Assembly: GCA_937876245.1 (NCBI GenBank)
Contig: CALEGP010000038.1
Span: 149,933 to 213,932 of the forward strand
Source of the DNA: an uncultured Actinomycetes bacterium
GTDB taxonomy: Bacteria; Actinomycetota; Actinomycetes; Nanopelagicales; Nanopelagicaceae
Direction of reading: 5' to 3'
Length of the DNA: 64,000 nucleotides
The position numbers and the translations under genes were made by a program. The notes under the pieces are model-generated. The model did no database searches, had not been told where the DNA came from, and saw nothing but the letters and a program-made list of their open reading frames with translations. Numbering within the stretch: the stretch's first letter is position 1; every line of letters begins with the position of its first letter. Below, piece after piece: positions 42,099 to 52,950 of this stretch.

Positions 42099-43390
42099 TT
42101 AATTCTTTTGATGCCGTTGAAATAATTACTGCCAAACGAGATCGCAATGAGTTAAGCGATCCGCAGATTGATTGGATTATTGACGCCTACACAAAGGGCG
42201 TAGTGGCCGATGAGCAAATGTCAGCTCTGCTAATGGCAATATTGTTAAATGGCATGAATGCTCGAGAAGTATCGCGCTGGACTGATGCAATGATTAGCAG
42301 TGGCGAACGCATGGAATGGTCGATGCTCGATCGTAAAACTGTAGATAAGCATTCAACAGGGGGAGTTGGGGATAAAATAACTTTGCCACTTGCGCCACTT
42401 GTTGCAGCATGTGGTGGCGCTGTTCCCCAGCTATCTGGACGCGGTCTTGGGCATACCGGCGGTACTTTGGATAAATTGGAATCAATTCCGGGCTGGCGAG
42501 CATCGCTTACAAATGAAGAGATGTTGGATGTCTTAAAATCTTGCGGGGCGGTAATTTGTGCTGCAGGTGCTGGATTAGCTCCAGCAGATAAAAAACTTTA
42601 TGCGCTGCGTGATGTGACGGGGACTGTGCCGGCGATCCCGCTAATAGCATCGAGCATTATGAGCAAGAAGATTGCTGAGGGTACAAGCGCCTTAATTTTG
42701 GATGTTAAAACTGGCTCAGGTGCATTTATGACTGACCCAAAGAAGGCTGGTGAACTTGCGAGAATAATGGTGGAGCTGGGCACTCGTGCTGGCGTTAAAA
42801 CTCGGGCGTTGGTAACTGCCATGGATGTTCCTCTGGGTTTAACCGCAGGGAATGCTCTGGAAGTTCGCGAATCGGTTGAAGTATTGGCTGGCGGAGGACC
42901 GGAAGATATTGTGGAATTAACTTTAGTTTTAGCTCGCGAAATGTTGGATGCTGCGGGGATTAAACAACTTATGGATCCAGCTGACGCACTTAACAATGGT
43001 AAGGCTATGGATAGTTGGAAAGCAATGATTCGGGCGCAAGGTGGCGATCCAGATGCGAAACTACCAGTGGCAAAAGAGCAGATATCCGTGATTGCAGATG
43101 AGAGTGGAGTTCTATCTTCTATGGATGCAATGAGCGTTGGAATTGCAGCATGGCGATTGGGTGCGGGTCGATCAAAACAGGGCGAAGCCGTCTCCTTCGG
43201 CGCGGGAATTGAAATTCATGCAAAACCGGGTGCAAAAGTTGCCAAGGGGGATGTCATTTATACCTTGCATGCCGATGAGCCATTGCGATTTGAACGGACA
43301 AAGAGCGCGCTAGAAAATTCATTTACGATCAGCCAAGATGGCTCACAAATTGAACGTTTGCCCCTGATTATTGAAAGAATCGAAGGTTAA
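42095..43390 (+). CDS. deoA: Thymidine phosphorylase
   Basis: [49 protein letters not shown]. Confidence 0.95.
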   Translation: MINSFDAVEIITAKRDRNELSDPQIDWIIDAYTKGVVADEQMSALLMAILLNGMNAREVSRWTDAMISSGERMEWSMLDRKTVDKHSTGGVGDKITLPLAPLVAACGGAVPQLSGRGLGHTGGTLDKLESIPGWRASLTNEEMLDVLKSCGAVICAAGAGLAPADKKLYALRDVTGTVPAIPLIASSIMSKKIAEGTSALILDVKTGSGAFMTDPKKAGELARIMVELGTRAGVKTRALVTAMDVPLGLTAGNALEVRESVEVLAGGGPEDIVELTLVLAREMLDAAGIKQLMDPADALNNGKAMDSWKAMIRAQGGDPDAKLPVAKEQISVIADESGVLSSMDAMSVGIAAWRLGAGRSKQGEAVSFGAGIEIHAKPGAKVAKGDVIYTLHADEPLRFERTKSALENSFTISQDGSQIERLPLIIERIEG

Positions 43391-43391
43391 T

Positions 43392-44483
43392 ATGGCGCTG
43401 AGCGGTATTCCCACAGCCGAACAGATCAAAAGACTTCCAAAGGCGGTCATACATGATCATCTTGATGGCGGACTTCGACCACAGACGATTATCGATTTGG
43501 CAAAGGAAATTGATTATATTTTGCCGACCAATGATGCAGGAGAGCTTGCCGATTGGTTCTATGAAGCTTGCAATTCGGGTTCGTTGGTTCGTTATATCGA
43601 AACTTTTGAGCACACGATTGCTGTCATGCAAACTAAGGAATCCATTATTCGAGTTGCCAAGGAATGTGCTCTGGATTTGGCAAGAGATGGTGTTGTCTAT
43701 GCCGAAGTACGTGGCGCACCCGAACTCTTCACTCGGGGCGGGCTATCGCTTGATGAAATTATTGAAGCAACTATTGCGGGTTATCGCCTCGGTGAAATTG
43801 AGGCTAAAGCAGAAGGATTTAATATCCGGGTGGAGTCCCTACTTTGCGCTCTTCGCCAAAATATGTTTGCCCAAGAAGTAGCAGAAAAAGTTGTCAAGTA
43901 TCGCGATCTGGGCGTTGTTGGCTTTGATATCGCAGGACCAGAGGATGGCTTTCCACCTACCAATCAACTGGATACTTTTAATTACTTGCGTCAGGAAGAT
44001 GCGCATTTCACAATTCATGCGGGCGAAGCATATGGTCTGCCATCTATTTGGCAGGCAATTCAAATATGTGGCGCTGAGCGCCTCGGGCATGGCGTTCGCA
44101 TCGTAGAAGATATTGATTTTTCCGCCACAAATCCCAAACTTGGAAGATTATCCTCATACATTAGAGATCGAAGAATACCTCTTGAACTTTGTCCAACTTC
44201 AAATCTGCAAACTGGAGCGGCAAAAGATATTGCCTCTCATCCGATTGGAATACTTGCAAAGCTGCGTTTTAGAGTAACTATTAATACAGATAATCGATTA
44301 ATGAGTAGAACGTCGATGACACACGAGATGGTTGAAGTAGTCAACGCCTTTGCTTGGACTTTTCAGGACTTGCAGCGTGTGACGATTAACGCGCTAAAAA
44401 GCTCCTTTATTCCCTTCGAAGAGCGTCTGGCTATTATCGAAGAGATAGTAAAGCCTGGTTATTTAGCTGTAGCTAGCGAATAA
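43392..44483 (+). CDS. add: Adenosine deaminase
   Basis: [49 protein letters not shown] at 43392. Confidence 0.95.
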   Translation: MALSGIPTAEQIKRLPKAVIHDHLDGGLRPQTIIDLAKEIDYILPTNDAGELADWFYEACNSGSLVRYIETFEHTIAVMQTKESIIRVAKECALDLARDGVVYAEVRGAPELFTRGGLSLDEIIEATIAGYRLGEIEAKAEGFNIRVESLLCALRQNMFAQEVAEKVVKYRDLGVVGFDIAGPEDGFPPTNQLDTFNYLRQEDAHFTIHAGEAYGLPSIWQAIQICGAERLGHGVRIVEDIDFSATNPKLGRLSSYIRDRRIPLELCPTSNLQTGAAKDIASHPIGILAKLRFRVTINTDNRLMSRTSMTHEMVEVVNAFAWTFQDLQRVTINALKSSFIPFEERLAIIEEIVKPGYLAVASE

Positions 44484-46079
44484 TTTCCTGATCTCTGTCT
44501 TAAGGTTTTCGACCAAGGCGTCGGCTTCATCATTAACTCCGATAACCTCGATATAAGTTTTTAATTTAGGTTCGGTGCCGCTTGGTCTAATAATTATCCG
44601 TATTTCATCGCCGCACCAAATTCGTAGGCCATTTGTGGGTGTTTCTGAACTCAACAGGTCTTGAAATCTTGTAACAACTTTGCCGCCAATTTCTTTCCAT
44701 GGGTTTGCTCGCAGATCAGAGAGCGCCCTAGCAATAAGGTCCAAATCATTAACTCGAATCGAAAGTTGATCAGTGCGGTGATATCCGATGGACTGCCAAA
44801 TCTCATCCAGATATTCGAATAGGGTCGAATTCTTTGCTGCCAAACTAGAAGCTATTTCGGTGATCTTTATTGCCGCAGATATTCCATCCTTATCATTCAC
44901 AGAGCATGGATCAACGCAATATCCGATTGCCTCTTCGTAGCCATATGCCAAATTCTCGACTTTGGATAGCCACTTGAATCCAGTTAGCGTCTGGTGATAT
45001 TGAATACCGAATTTCGCAGCAATTTTTCCGAGCGCACTTGAGGAAACAATTGTGGTTGCAAATGCTTGCCCGGTTTTCTGAGAGTTAGCAGCGATATAGA
45101 ATCCAAAGATTGTTCCCAATTCGTCGCCGCGAAGCATTCGCCACTGGCCATCTGGAGTTAGCGCTGCAACTGCGCATCGATCAGCATCTGGGTCATTGGC
45201 AATTACCAAATCTGCGCTCTCACTTTTGGCTAGTGCGATTGCTAAATCGATTGCCCCAGCCTCTTCTGGATTTGGGAAGGCAACAGTTGGAAAATCTGGA
45301 TCCGGCTTCGCTTGCTCGGTGACTAAAATAGGAGACGCGAAGTTCGCTGCTCTAAATGTGGCATTAATGGTCTCAGTACCGACACCGTGCAGAGCGGTGT
45401 ATACGATTCGTAATGGTTTGGCTTGAGTTCTTCCAGCCACAGCTTGGGAAATATATTTGGAAATAAGTTTCTCGCCGACAATACTCCAGCTTGAACCGCG
45501 AGGTCCTAGTGTGCGAATCTTGGCTATTTCTGCGGCAATTTGCGCATCTGCAGGGGGAATAATTTGGCTGCCTCGGTATGTGATTGCATCAATGCTCTTT
45601 CCCAAGTAAACCTTGTACCCATTATCGATCGCTGGGTTGTGACTGGCGGTAACCATAATGCCGCAGTCCATACCCAATTCATTTACGGCGTAAGCCAGAA
45701 CTGGAGTGGGCAATTCTCGGGGGAGTAGGTGGACTTCCATACCTGCCCCGGAAAATATCTCGGCACTTTCCTGCATAAATTCTTTTGACCCGTGCCTGGC
45801 ATCCCTACCGATAACTACTTTACTTAAGCCACGGGACTTCAAATATGAAGCAATGCCTGCAGCCGTTCTGCCAACCACAGCGCGATTCATGCCCGAAGGA
45901 CCAGGGCGAACGGGGCCCCGCAGTCCAGCTGTTCCGAATTCTAAGAAACCGTTAAAGGATTTACGCAGTTCATTCTCACTGCCCTCTTCAAGCCACTTGC
46001 TTAAGAGACTTGCCGAATCTGGATCTGGATCATTTGCAATCCAGTCAAGAATCTCCATTCGGAATTGTTCATCGATCAC
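44463..46079 (-). CDS. Phosphoglucomutase/phosphomannomutase-family phospho-sugar mutase
   Basis: [42 protein letters not shown]. Confidence 0.93.
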   Translation of the reverse strand: MIDEQFRMEILDWIANDPDPDSASLLSKWLEEGSENELRKSFNGFLEFGTAGLRGPVRPGPSGMNRAVVGRTAAGIASYLKSRGLSKVVIGRDARHGSKEFMQESAEIFSGAGMEVHLLPRELPTPVLAYAVNELGMDCGIMVTASHNPAIDNGYKVYLGKSIDAITYRGSQIIPPADAQIAAEIAKIRTLGPRGSSWSIVGEKLISKYISQAVAGRTQAKPLRIVYTALHGVGTETINATFRAANFASPILVTEQAKPDPDFPTVAFPNPEEAGAIDLAIALAKSESADLVIANDPDADRCAVAALTPDGQWRMLRGDELGTIFGFYIAANSQKTGQAFATTIVSSSALGKIAAKFGIQYHQTLTGFKWLSKVENLAYGYEEAIGYCVDPCSVNDKDGISAAIKITEIASSLAAKNSTLFEYLDEIWQSIGYHRTDQLSIRVNDLDLIARALSDLRANPWKEIGGKVVTRFQDLLSSETPTNGLRIWCGDEIRIIIRPSGTEPKLKTYIEVIGVNDEADALVENLKTEIRKLFASYS

Positions 46080-46894
46080 AGTTGTTTTAAGACCTTAGCG
46101 AGCAATTCGCCCATTCGTCCGGCTGCGGCTTTGCCGGCTTCCATAACCTCGATGTGGTTCAATTTTTCACCAGTAACCCCAGCTGCGGCATTGGTAACTA
46201 GCGAAATTCCGAGTACTTCTGCGCCCAGCGCATGAGCTGCTATTGCTTCAGGAACTGTTGACATGCCAACTAGGTCCCCGCCCATAATGCGCATCATATT
46301 TATTTCTGCAGGAGTCTCATAGGCAGGACCTCGCCAATGTATGTAAACGCCCTCGACAAGCGTTGGGTCTTCTTTCTTTACTAACTCACGAATTCGCTTG
46401 CTGTATAAATCAGTTAAATCAACAAAGTCGGCGCCAATCAATGGGCTAGTGGCCGTCATTGAAATATGATCGCGAATCAACACTGGTTGCCCAACCTGAT
46501 ATTCACGATTAATGCCACCACAAGCATTAGTTAAAACAACAACTTTGCATCCTGCCTTAACGGCAGTTCGGACCCCATGCACAACTGGTTCGAGACCTTT
46601 ACCTTCGTATAAGTGCGTGCGGCCAAGAAAGACGAGCGCATGAATTTTCCCATTTGCCCCATCTATCTCGTAAGAGCGAAACAAGCCGCCATGTCCTGCG
46701 ACAGTAGGAGCCGGAAAACCGGGCAGGTCAGTTATTGCGAATTCATGGGTCGGCTTACCAAGTGCTTGAGTCGCCGGCATCCAACCTGAGCCCATAACGA
46801 GAGCCACTTCATGTTTTACTTTACCGGTTAACTCGGCAATTTTTTCGGCGGCCAAAATTGCCGTCGCCATTGGGTCAGAATATAAGTCGCTCAT
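46076..46894 (-). CDS. punA: Purine nucleoside phosphorylase
   Basis: LVFLGRTHLYEGKGLEPVVHGVR, VLTNACGGIN, GVYIHWRGPAYETPAE, VGMSTVPEAIAA. Confidence 0.95.
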   Translation of the reverse strand: MSDLYSDPMATAILAAEKIAELTGKVKHEVALVMGSGWMPATQALGKPTHEFAITDLPGFPAPTVAGHGGLFRSYEIDGANGKIHALVFLGRTHLYEGKGLEPVVHGVRTAVKAGCKVVVLTNACGGINREYQVGQPVLIRDHISMTATSPLIGADFVDLTDLYSKRIRELVKKEDPTLVEGVYIHWRGPAYETPAEINMMRIMGGDLVGMSTVPEAIAAHALGAEVLGISLVTNAAAGVTGEKLNHIEVMEAGKAAAGRMGELLAKVLKQL

Positions 46895-47508
46895 TGTGCT
46901 AACTTATCGTGATTCTTAGAGTTCATATTCGCCATGTGGTGCTTGCGACAGAGGACTTCGTAGGAAATTTCATTTTCTGGTGCGGTGTCACCGGGAAGAA
47001 GTTGATCACCTTCACGGACCATTTTGCCACCGACTATTCGTGCATTGTGGGTGGCCCGTAGCCCACACCAACAGAGCGCTTCGACTTGCAGCGGATTAAC
47101 TCGGTCAGCAAGTTCAACCAGTCGCATTGATCCTGGAAAGAGAGAAGTTCTAAAATCACTCAGAATACCAAAGGCAAAAACATCCACGTTAAGAATGTCC
47201 ACTACGCGTGCCAACTGATCGATCTGCTCGCTCTCATAGAATTGCGCTTCATCAAAAATTAAGTAGTCAAGTCGACCCTTGTCTTTCTGATGAGTTTCAA
47301 CAAAGGAATAAATGTCCATTCCCGTGGAAATCTCTATCGCTGGGCTTTGCAATCCAAGTCGAGAGGAAATAATTCCCTCACCGGCACGATCTTTGTTCGT
47401 GAATACCAGGCCATGTCGACCGCGGCTCTCATAGTTGTGCGCGGTTTGAAGTGCAAGAGTGGATTTACCGCTGTCCATAGTTCCGCAATAATAAATAAGT
47501 TGGGCCAT
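46891..47508 (-). CDS. tdk: Thymidine kinase
   Basis: CGTMDSGKSTLALQ, DEAQFYE, FGILSDFRTSLFPGSMRL. Confidence 0.95.
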   Translation of the reverse strand: MAQLIYYCGTMDSGKSTLALQTAHNYESRGRHGLVFTNKDRAGEGIISSRLGLQSPAIEISTGMDIYSFVETHQKDKGRLDYLIFDEAQFYESEQIDQLARVVDILNVDVFAFGILSDFRTSLFPGSMRLVELADRVNPLQVEALCWCGLRATHNARIVGGKMVREGDQLLPGDTAPENEISYEVLCRKHHMANMNSKNHDKLAQ

Positions 47509-47541
47509 GGCGGTAGTTTGTCATAGCCGTGGAGATTATTT

Positions 47542-48972
47542 TTAATGCACATCGTGCAAATAATCCAAAACTTCAAGCGCGCTCCAGCCGTTCGGATAAT
47601 CTTTAACGAGCTCCTTGGCGCCAACCAAATCTGACCCCAGAGTCACTAGTGGCAGCTCAGAAGAGCCGTCAGCTCTAATTTGAGCCAGTCCAATATCCGC
47701 CATCAATGAATTACAGAGGCATTTTGATCTTTCTGCATCGAGAGCTAACCCCTCCTTGAACTCGTAGGTTGCAATTGGCTCACCCGGGCAGCGATATCCG
47801 AGACCGCCCTTTTCACGTTCGAAAGGTGTGCGTAGATATCCGAGATCGCAATTTCTACTTCGATCAAGAAACTTGCCTTGTTCTGAGAGAGTTCCCGTGA
47901 TTTCAACAACCTTAAATGGGAAGCCAGTAGGCGAGGTATATGGATCGGTGCGAACACTGAGTGAACCTGTTCGGATCTGATCCAATAACTCATCCTTGAT
48001 CTCTCGTGTGAAGCCCGACTCGTTAGCAAGTGCAAAAAGCGATCCGACCTGAATTCCAACTGCGCCGAGTTCCTTAGCCTTAATTAAGTTGTCTGGGGTT
48101 CCATATCCACCGGCCAGCCAAAAGGGCAGCCCAGTCTTGGCAACCTTCGATAAATCTGCTTCATCGAGAGCGCCAAATTTACTCTGGCCATCGCCACCAA
48201 TCGAGTCCTTACTTCTTGGTGGCGCGTTGTGGCCACCTGCGGTAAATCCTTCGACAATAAATCCGTGGGGGCGCGTCTTTTCGTCTTTGGCCAAATATGC
48301 AGCGAGGGCATGAGAAGAGATAATTGCCAAGAATTTCGGGTTCGATAATTTGGCGTCAGGTGCTGCTATTAATCCTGGATCGAAATTTAGGAGATACTCC
48401 TTTTTCGCTGAGGCGACATCGACCGAAATTTTGACAAATCTTTTCGCTGCCAGCTCACGGAGCATTTCTGGAATCTGCGTTGGTATACCAGCGCCCATTA
48501 AAACGTAATCGACACCTCCCAGCATTGCGCCATACAAGGTCGCAGGGGTTGCAAGTTGAATTTTCTCCAATGCATTTATGCCGACGGCTCCTGTGTGGCC
48601 TTCCTTTGCCAGCCAAACTTCACTGAAAGCGCTAATGACTAAAAGTTTCACACTTAGCGCATTTGGCTTAAGACTCAGCTTGGGGACATCGAGGTATGGT
48701 ATTTCTGGCTCTTTGCCACCATCAATAAAATAAGAGTTCAGAATTTCTGAAGCAATATTTTGATTAGGAAAATGTGCGAAGGCGCGCCTGATGTCTCCGA
48801 GCTGGTCACCATCCTGCAATCTGCGAGCGATTACGGAATCTATTGCGGTAGCGGATACAACCCCCAGTCCACCATTTGTAGAAACTTGCTTAGCCAATTG
48901 CCATGTTGAAACGGCAATGCCCATCCCTCCTTGGATTACATCTGGGAATGGACTTAGTTCGATTGAAGGCAT
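47542..48972 (-). CDS. Nitronate monooxygenase/2-nitropropane dioxygenase-like flavoprotein
   Basis: VIQGGMGIAVSTWQLAKQVSTNGGLGVVSATA, FIVEGFTAGGHNAPPR, LAGGYGTPDNLIKAKELGAVGIQVGSLFALANESG. Confidence 0.85.
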   Translation of the reverse strand: MPSIELSPFPDVIQGGMGIAVSTWQLAKQVSTNGGLGVVSATAIDSVIARRLQDGDQLGDIRRAFAHFPNQNIASEILNSYFIDGGKEPEIPYLDVPKLSLKPNALSVKLLVISAFSEVWLAKEGHTGAVGINALEKIQLATPATLYGAMLGGVDYVLMGAGIPTQIPEMLRELAAKRFVKISVDVASAKKEYLLNFDPGLIAAPDAKLSNPKFLAIISSHALAAYLAKDEKTRPHGFIVEGFTAGGHNAPPRSKDSIGGDGQSKFGALDEADLSKVAKTGLPFWLAGGYGTPDNLIKAKELGAVGIQVGSLFALANESGFTREIKDELLDQIRTGSLSVRTDPYTSPTGFPFKVVEITGTLSEQGKFLDRSRNCDLGYLRTPFEREKGGLGYRCPGEPIATYEFKEGLALDAERSKCLCNSLMADIGLAQIRADGSSELPLVTLGSDLVGAKELVKDYPNGWSALEVLDYLHDVH

Positions 48973-49038
48973 TGGCTGAGTTTAAGTGTTCAAGTTTCGC
49001 CCACTTCTAATTAGGGGGAGAGGTGGCACTCAAGAAAG

Positions 49039-49869
49039 CTATTTAACGCGAAGAAGTGGCGCTGTTAAGCAAGTAGGTCCACCATCTCCTTTGACCGCAA
49101 CATTCTCACCAGCAAAAAGGTGGACTTCAATTCCTGCTCTGCGAAGTTTGCCCTCGATCTCTGGATTTCCTGAGGCCAGGATCACGACATTTGGTTTGAT
49201 CGCCAAAATATTGCTTCCCTGCGTCAACATTTCTTTTTCGCTTACCGTAAACCAGGATATTCCTCGGGATCTTAAAAATTCTAGGAGCCTTACTGGCGCA
49301 AGTGGCTCATAAACAACAGCTTTGTCATAGGCAATAGGTGAGAGAACGCTCATCAGATGCAAGACCGCAGCCGGACCCTCATAGTGGGGAAGATCGAAGT
49401 CGAAAACTTCAATACCAAAGGGCGAAAGCAATTCGCGAATTTGAGAAATTCCCGATTCATTGGTCCGATACCCATGGCCAATTAAAAGAGTTTTCTCATC
49501 TAACCAGACTTTATCGCCACCGTCGGCGAAGGCGGGCGCAGTTAACTCCCCAAGAATCGGAACACCTAGTCGTTCTAGAACTTTACGAAACTGATCGGGT
49601 TCATCAGATCTTATGGACTTAGCCATCCTCAACAATATGGCACCGTGCGGCGTCATGATCATTGGATCATGCATATAGAGCGAATCGACAAGCCCCTCGA
49701 TGCTTTCCGCGATATCCACCTGAGCCCCAAGGGATTCCAATAATTGAGTAAATGATTTGTGCTCGGCGAGTAACTTCTCGACATCTGGTTCGCGCCAAAA
49801 ACCTTCTGAAACAAAATTTCCGACTGTTGTCGGAGTTCGAACCAATACGCGGATGAGTGGGGAGACCAT
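49039..49869 (-). CDS. Dimethylarginine dimethylaminohydrolase/amidinotransferase-like
   Basis: Likely start MVSPLIRVLVRTPTTVGN (49869); FADGGDKVWLDEKTLLIGHGYRTNESG; C-terminal GGPTCLTAPLLR. Confidence 0.8.
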   Translation of the reverse strand: MVSPLIRVLVRTPTTVGNFVSEGFWREPDVEKLLAEHKSFTQLLESLGAQVDIAESIEGLVDSLYMHDPMIMTPHGAILLRMAKSIRSDEPDQFRKVLERLGVPILGELTAPAFADGGDKVWLDEKTLLIGHGYRTNESGISQIRELLSPFGIEVFDFDLPHYEGPAAVLHLMSVLSPIAYDKAVVYEPLAPVRLLEFLRSRGISWFTVSEKEMLTQGSNILAIKPNVVILASGNPEIEGKLRRAGIEVHLFAGENVAVKGDGGPTCLTAPLLRVK

Positions 49870-49897
49870 ATCTGGTGTTCCCCAACTTTCATTAGCG

Positions 49898-51250
49898 CTA
49901 TTCACCTGTGTAATACTTTGCAATTTCACCAAGCGACTTATCCAAGATTTCTAGACCCAACTTGGCATCTGCTGCAGAGATATTACATGGCGGACATAAG
50001 TGGATTCGGTTGAAATTTGTAAATGGCATCATTCCATTTGCTTTGCAGGCTGCAACCAACTCGTTCATCGCTGGGCTTGAACCACCATATGGCGCAAGAG
50101 GAGCTCGTGATTTACGATCGCTGACCAAGTCAACGCCCCAGAAAACACCGGTACCGCGTATTTCGCCGATCACTTTATGCTTCTTTGCTAATTCATGCAG
50201 GCCAGGGCCAAGTATCTTCTCGCCAATCGCCGTGGCGTTCTCAAGCATCTTCTCTTCTTTCATTACATCGATGGTTGCAACTGCAGCAGCTGACGCCAAG
50301 GGATGCCCCATATAGGTAAGTCCGCCAGGAAAAACTTGCTCATCGAATGTTTTTGAAATATTTGCATTGATCACAACTCCGCCAAGCGGAACATAACCAG
50401 AGGTCACTCCTTTAGCAAAAGTAATTAAGTCAGGAGCCACTTTGCTGCTTTGAAAGGCGAACCACTTTCCCGTCCGACCGAAACCAGCCATAACTTCATC
50501 AGCAATCCAGATGATTTCATATTTATCACAAAGTGCGCGAACTCCCTCTAAGTAACCAGTAGGAGGAGTGAGAACGCCCGCAGTTCCAGGAACTGTTTCG
50601 AGTAAAATTGCGGCAATCGTTTTTGGACCTTCAAAGATAATTGTCTGTTCTAGATGTTCTAGGGCCCTGGAGCACTCTTCAGCTTCACTGGCTGACCAAA
50701 ATGATGAACGATAAAAATATGGTCCCCAAAAATGCACATGCCCAGTTGCGAATTCATTTGGGAAACGCCTTGGATCTCCTGTCGCATTTATAGCCGCTCC
50801 GGTATTTCCATGGTAGGAGCGGTATGTTGAAAGGACTTTATGTTTGCGAGTGTGAATACGAGCCATACGAATCGCATTTTCAATCGCATCGGCGCCGCCA
50901 TTTGTAAAAAATACTTTTGCAAAATTAGGTCCGGCGAGATCAACAATTCGTTCGGCTGCTTCATTTCTAATTTCACTGGCATGTTGCGGCGCCAAAGCGG
51001 TCAGAGTCTGGGCCTGCTTTTGAATAGCTGCGACCACTTTCGGATGCTGGTGGCCAATATTTGTGAAAACAAGCTGGGAGGAAAAGTCTAAGTATTCTTT
51101 GCCCGCATAGTCCCAGAATCGTGAGCCCGAACTTTTGGCTACGGGAATCGGTGATATTGCTCCTTGGGCTGACCAAGAATGAAAGACATATTTGTGGTCG
51201 GCGCAGCTGACTTCCTCATTTGTACTTTGCTCTGACTTACTTGCACTCAT
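49898..51250 (-). CDS. Class III omega-amino acid aminotransferase
   Basis: FTNGGADAIENAIRMARIHTRKHKVLSTYRSYHG, WIADEVMAGFGRTG, TFAKGVTSGYVPLGGV. Confidence 0.92.
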   Translation of the reverse strand: MSASKSEQSTNEEVSCADHKYVFHSWSAQGAISPIPVAKSSGSRFWDYAGKEYLDFSSQLVFTNIGHQHPKVVAAIQKQAQTLTALAPQHASEIRNEAAERIVDLAGPNFAKVFFTNGGADAIENAIRMARIHTRKHKVLSTYRSYHGNTGAAINATGDPRRFPNEFATGHVHFWGPYFYRSSFWSASEAEECSRALEHLEQTIIFEGPKTIAAILLETVPGTAGVLTPPTGYLEGVRALCDKYEIIWIADEVMAGFGRTGKWFAFQSSKVAPDLITFAKGVTSGYVPLGGVVINANISKTFDEQVFPGGLTYMGHPLASAAAVATIDVMKEEKMLENATAIGEKILGPGLHELAKKHKVIGEIRGTGVFWGVDLVSDRKSRAPLAPYGGSSPAMNELVAACKANGMMPFTNFNRIHLCPPCNISAADAKLGLEILDKSLGEIAKYYTGE

Positions 51251-51332
51251 TTTGAGCCCCTTGGTAAATTGGACGGTCTTGGACAGTTCTGTAAACTGGC
51301 GTCATCCTAATGCTCTAGCGTAGATTGCCGCT

Positions 51333-52817
51333 ATGAATCAGATAACGCATTGGATTAATGGCGCCCTAGATACCCAAAAAGTAGAACGTTCGGGCGAGAT
51401 TTTCAATCCCGCGACTGGAAAAGTTACAGCAGGTGTAGCCCTGGCAGATGGTGCAACAGTTGATCGCGCAGTGGATGCAGCGACTATTGCCTTTGCCAGC
51501 TGGCGCCACAGTTCGCTAACTAAACGGACGCAGATTCTTTTTACATTTCGCGAACTAGTTCTCCAGAATAAGGAAAGGATCGCAGCGCTAATCACCGAAC
51601 AACATGGAAAAGTATTGAGCGATGCGGCCGGGGAAGTTACACGTGGTTTAGAAGTTGTGGAATTCGCTTGTGGTATTCCTCATTTGTTAAAGGGTGGATT
51701 TTCAGAGGAAGTTTCGACGGGCGTGGATGTTTATTCGATTCGTCAACCACTTGGGCCTGTTGCGATAATTTCTCCCTTTAACTTTCCAGCAATGGTTCCG
51801 ATGTGGTTTTTCCCAATCGCGATTGCGTGTGGCAACACCGTTATTCTTAAACCTTCCGAAAAAGATCCCAGTGCGGCCATGTTCATGGCCGATCTTTGGA
51901 AGCAAGCAGGGTTACCAGATGGCGTTTTCAACGTAGTTCATGGCGATAAGGAATCCGTGGATGCGCTATTGAACCACCCGGGTATTAAATCAGTTTCATT
52001 TGTTGGTTCTACTCCCATCGCAAAATATGTTTATGAGACAGGCACAAAGGCTGGCAAACGAGTCCAAGCTCTTGGCGGGGCGAAGAACCATATGGTTGTT
52101 CTTCCCGACTCTGATTTAGAACTTGCCGCTGATGCCGCTATTAATGCCGGGTTTGGTTCTGCCGGTGAACGCTGCATGGCGATTTCTGCAATCGTGGCCG
52201 TTGAACCTATTGCAAGCGCACTTGTCGCGCGTATTAAATCTCGAATGGCAGATATCAAGACTGGAGATGGCGCGAAGGGCGCAGATATGGGACCTTTGGT
52301 TACAGCGGTTCATCGCGACAAAGTTGCTTCATATATTGATGCTGGTGAAAAAGCTGGGGCGACTCTGGTTGTTGATGGTCGCGACGTAAAAGTTGATGGC
52401 GATGGATTCTTTCTAGGGCCGACACTTTTCGACAATGTGACTCCCGAAATGACAATCTATAAAGAGGAAATTTTCGGACCGGTATTGAGTATTTTAAGAG
52501 TCAATAGCTATGAAGAAGCGCTGCAATTAGTAAATAGCCATCCTTACGGAAATGGCACTGCAATATTTACAAACGATGGTGGAGCTGCGCGCAGATATCA
52601 AAATGAAGTTGAAGTCGGAATGGTGGGTATCAACGTACCAATTCCAGTTCCAATGGCTTACTTCTCCTTTGGCGGCTGGAAGAATTCACTATTCGGCGAC
52701 ACGCATGCTCATGGAACCGAGGGCGTCAGCTTCTTTACTCGAGGAAAAGTTGTTACAAGTCGCTGGCTTGATCCAAGCCATGGCGGCATTAACTTAGGTT
52801 TCCCACAGAACGACTAA
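51333..52817 (+). CDS. mmsA: CoA-acylating methylmalonate-semialdehyde dehydrogenase
   Basis: GPVAIISPFNFPAMVPMWFFPIAIACGNTVILKPSEKDPS, AGERCMAIS active-site Cys. Confidence 0.95.
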   Translation: MNQITHWINGALDTQKVERSGEIFNPATGKVTAGVALADGATVDRAVDAATIAFASWRHSSLTKRTQILFTFRELVLQNKERIAALITEQHGKVLSDAAGEVTRGLEVVEFACGIPHLLKGGFSEEVSTGVDVYSIRQPLGPVAIISPFNFPAMVPMWFFPIAIACGNTVILKPSEKDPSAAMFMADLWKQAGLPDGVFNVVHGDKESVDALLNHPGIKSVSFVGSTPIAKYVYETGTKAGKRVQALGGAKNHMVVLPDSDLELAADAAINAGFGSAGERCMAISAIVAVEPIASALVARIKSRMADIKTGDGAKGADMGPLVTAVHRDKVASYIDAGEKAGATLVVDGRDVKVDGDGFFLGPTLFDNVTPEMTIYKEEIFGPVLSILRVNSYEEALQLVNSHPYGNGTAIFTNDGGAARRYQNEVEVGMVGINVPIPVPMAYFSFGGWKNSLFGDTHAHGTEGVSFFTRGKVVTSRWLDPSHGGINLGFPQND

Positions 52818-52950
52818 GCTCGCTAATTCTTGAAATGGAGTTTACCGTCTGGGATAGAGCCATCTTCGAAAATTTTTAACAGCGCTAAAGTCTCGATGCG
52901 GGATATGCGGGATCGGGTGGGCGAGGTTTTGTATTGGCGAATCGCATTTA

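Noticed and set aside
43453-43881. 142-aa plus-strand ORF
   Set aside because: Alternate frame within adenosine deaminase; the add frame carries all family motifs.
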